From positions 16,194 to 80,193 of the forward strand of contig SVII01000004.1 of assembly GCA_015069605.1 (NCBI GenBank): a stretch of DNA of 64,000 nucleotides, read 5' to 3'. Both the position numbers and the translations under genes were made by a program. The notes below the pieces were generated by a model. It was not told where the DNA came from. It ran no database searches and was given only the letters and a program-made list of their open reading frames with translations. This DNA comes from Clostridiales bacterium (GTDB lineage: Bacteria > Bacillota > Clostridia > Christensenellales > Borkfalkiaceae). Shown here piece by piece: positions 62,027-64,000 of the stretch. Position 1 is the stretch's first letter. Every line of letters starts with the position of its first letter.

Positions 62027-64000
62027 TTACGCCGTCGGCGCCGTCACCGTCAATAACCCGTAAATGTATTCTATCGCGTAGTTTTTGGAAACGTCTCTAC
62101 CATTCATATCCACGATTTTTACGGTAAATTTGTTTTCACTCTTACCGATTCGTTTTTGCTCGCCTGTATATTCCACGTATAAAATATGGTTTTCCGCTAC
62201 ACCGTCGCCAATAATTTGATATGTATTACAAGTAAGAGGTAAAGGATTTTCCCTATCGTATACTTTCGTGGCGCTGCCCGATTCAATTTGCAGCTGTCGC
62301 AACAATACTTTTAACCTGCCATACGTTCGAGTAATCTTGTATTGCACTGTTACGTCTTCACCATTTACATCGAAAACCTTTGCCGTGAACGTATTTGCCG
62401 ACGAGCCTACTTCCATTTGCGAACCAGTCATCGTAACTTTTAACGTGTGACCGCTTCGTATGCCTTGGCTTTCATATCCATCGTTTGTCAAAGGCAAGCC
62501 GTTGTAAACAACCGTGTCATCCATAGAAGTTACGCTTGCTTCATATAAATAAACGTGCAAATCGCCAGCCAACGTAGTGATGGAAAATTCTTCTGTTACA
62601 TCCTCGTCGTCAGGGTTTAATACCGTAACACTGTCAATAACAGCCTTACCCTTACCGACTTCCGTTTGTTCGCCCGAGATTTCCACCAAAAATTCGTATC
62701 CGAGATTTTCCCAATCACAAATTTTTTCCGTTTTAAAATATCCATCTGCTTTCAATGGCGTACCATCGTATTTTTTATCAAAAGATTTTGCTTGCATTAT
62801 AAAGGCTTTAGGCAATTCTCCGCCACCAGAACCGCCAGAACCGCCAGCGCCACCAGAGCCGCCAGATCCACCGGAGCCACCTGAGCCACCAGAACCACCA
62901 GAACCACCAGAGCCACCAGAACCACCAGTGCCGCCGGAACCACCTGAACCTTCGCCCAAACCACCTCCAGGCATGGGATAAGGATTAGAGCCGCTACCCG
63001 TTACTTCCAACTGTATCCAACCGATACCATCCAAGTAAACTTCTACCCAAGCATGGCCATGTTTAATTTTAACGTCCGTCGCTTCTCCAGCTTTGGCGTA
63101 AACGCTATACCCAACCGTGTAACGCGCGGGAATGCCAAGCGCTCGATATAACGCCGTTGCAGATGCAGCGTAATGACGGCAAACCCCCTTTTTATACGTT
63201 TCTAAAAAAGCGACAACTACATCATCTTCTTTATCCATTGCATAATCATATTTCAAATCATACGTTGCCGCGTTTTGAATATATGTAGCAATCTTTTTGA
63301 TTACGTCCTTATCTGATAACGACCAGCGATTTTTCTCGATCAACCCTTCCATATACGTACGCGTTGTTTCGGGAAGATATAAATATTGCCCGTTTGCCGT
63401 ATAGACAAACTGTCTATATTCTAATTCCGCCTCTGCGTACTTTCCAAGCGCATCCGTAGGAATAGCCCCTTTCGATTGATAATTGTACGCGTAATAATAG
63501 GTAGAATATGCCGACCTCGTCGAACCAAGATTATAGGTATCATTCGTTTGAATCGCATAACTCGCTTTATCCATTGATAAATAATAAGGCAATACATATC
63601 CACTGATGTTGCTCGTGGGCTCAACACGCAAAGATAATTTCTCCGCCCCCGTTGCAGCCACTGCAACTCCCGACAAATAATGCATACTGTACGTATCGTC
63701 TAATAAGTACGCATACGATTCCGCTGCATCAAATCCGTTGCCTGTATAATATCCGTTGCTCTGCAAACGCAAGTACACTGTACCGTCCTTTTCTGCGTAT
63801 ACACGCGCAACCACTTTTTCCATATTAATATTTTCGAGGCTACCGCCAAGCGAAGAATCTGAGTTCGACCCCGAACCACTACCTTCGCCGGAACCACTAC
63901 CTTCGCCGGAACCACTACCTTCGCCGGAACCACTGCCTTCGCCGGAACCACTGCCTTCGCCGGAACCACTGCCTTCGCCGGAACCACTGCCTTCGCCGGA
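62027..64000 (-). CDS. Transglutaminase-domain surface protein, 5' part missing
   Basis: The frame is open from the stop at 62027 to the right edge (658 codons), so the ATG at 63823 is not the start. The visible part begins with GEGSGS repeats, then a beta-rich region, a transglutaminase domain (VCRHYAASATALY with Cys, GHAWVEVYLDG with His, GWIQLEVTG), a Gly/Ser linker of GGS units, and three MBG/YDG modules (KKYDGTPL, VVYNGLPL, KVYDRENPLPL). It is a shorter relative of the downstream giant protein and probably in the same operon. Confidence 0.85.
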   Translation of the reverse strand, partial: SGEGSGSGEGSGSGEGSGSGEGSGSGEGSGSGEGSGSGEGSGSGSNSDSSLGGSLENINMEKVVARVYAEKDGTVYLRLQSNGYYTGNGFDAAESYAYLLDDTYSMHYLSGVAVAATGAEKLSLRVEPTSNISGYVLPYYLSMDKASYAIQTNDTYNLGSTRSAYSTYYYAYNYQSKGAIPTDALGKYAEAELEYRQFVYTANGQYLYLPETTRTYMEGLIEKNRWSLSDKDVIKKIATYIQNAATYDLKYDYAMDKEDDVVVAFLETYKKGVCRHYAASATALYRALGIPARYTVGYSVYAKAGEATDVKIKHGHAWVEVYLDGIGWIQLEVTGSGSNPYPMPGGGLGEGSGGSGGTGGSGGSGGSGGSGGSGGSGGSGGSGGAGGSGGSGGGELPKAFIMQAKSFDKKYDGTPLKADGYFKTEKICDWENLGYEFLVEISGEQTEVGKGKAVIDSVTVLNPDDEDVTEEFSITTLAGDLHVYLYEASVTSMDDTVVYNGLPLTNDGYESQGIRSGHTLKVTMTGSQMEVGSSANTFTAKVFDVNGEDVTVQYKITRTYGRLKVLLRQLQIESGSATKVYDRENPLPLTCNTYQIIGDGVAENHILYVEYTGEQKRIGKSENKFTVKIVDMNGRDVSKNYAIEYIYGLLTVTAPTA
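62811..62960 (-). repeat. 9-bp tandem repeat coding for a GGS linker
   Basis: Runs of CCACCAGAA-type units on the plus strand code for about sixteen GGS triplets between the transglutaminase domain and the MBG modules. Confidence 0.85.
63873..64000 (-). repeat. 18-bp tandem repeat coding for a GEGSGS linker, continues past the edge
   Basis: Seven near-identical 18-base units on the plus strand (GAACCACTACCTTCGCCG type), the outer ones differing by a single base. Confidence 0.9.

Noticed and set aside
62027..63823. ATG at 63823 as the start of the second transglutaminase-domain protein
   Set aside because: The same frame stays open to the window edge through GEGSGS repeats and no ribosome binding site precedes this ATG, so the gene is partial.

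Overview
The window looks like chromosomal DNA from an anaerobic Clostridia-type Firmicute. Evidence: a whiA gene beside murB, dnaE and pfkA, tRNA genes with encoded CCA ends, near-consensus TTGACA-N17-TATAAT promoters, AGGAG-type ribosome binding sites, no respiratory or quinone genes, and oxygen-sensitive iron-sulfur enzymes. Large MBG/Big_3 surface proteins suggest a gut or rumen lineage, possibly near Christensenellales; that is a guess. Most genes are on the minus strand.

Layout. 1-4.2 kb: sugar catabolism (partial tagaturonate reductase, AraC regulator, GH38 alpha-mannosidase). 4.57-4.66 kb: tRNA-Ser(CGA). 4.7-17.4 kb: an operon of eleven genes read right to left, malate dehydrogenase - fumarase - HdrB - HdrC - HdrA - FlxD - FlxC - FlxB - FlxA - iron-sulfur fumarate reductase subunit - flavoprotein fumarate reductase subunit, followed after a hairpin by an AspT/YidE-type antiporter. 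Together they can take oxaloacetate to succinate, and they place a complete NADH-oxidising, flavin-bifurcating Flx-Hdr complex next to a soluble fumarate reductase that lacks a membrane anchor. I read this as a candidate electron-bifurcating NADH:fumarate reductase system (inference).

17.5-29.5 kb: housekeeping genes (DUF308 membrane protein, fruK, pfkA, dnaE, whiA, PHP phosphoesterase, murB), then nagA and a ROK-family protein. 29.57-30.24 kb: no credible gene, but a consensus minus-strand promoter, about 676 nt of hairpin-rich sequence and a strong terminator, i.e. a candidate large structured non-coding RNA. 30.4-38 kb: mgsA, a phosphoglucomutase fused to a membrane domain with a membrane partner, a yggS - papain-like hydrolase - SDR operon, and a LysR regulator. 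38.1-47 kb: a four-gene export or surface operon (YwaF-like membrane domain fused to an ABC ATPase, an ABC permease, a small anchored protein, a large Ig-like lipoprotein). 47-50.1 kb: GNAT-like protein, SDR and formate/nitrite-type channel.

50.25-52.24 kb: tRNA-Ala(CGC) whose 3' end is repeated exactly about 1.9 kb downstream, bracketing a PHP-domain gene, a small hairpin repeat and further tRNA-like remnants; this resembles a tRNA-targeted islet. 52.3-54.6 kb: an AT-rich endonuclease/exonuclease/phosphatase family gene and an OxlT-like transporter. 54.6-64 kb: two adjacent transglutaminase-domain surface proteins with MBG-type repeats and Gly/Ser/Glu linkers; the first is 2442 residues and the second runs off the right edge.
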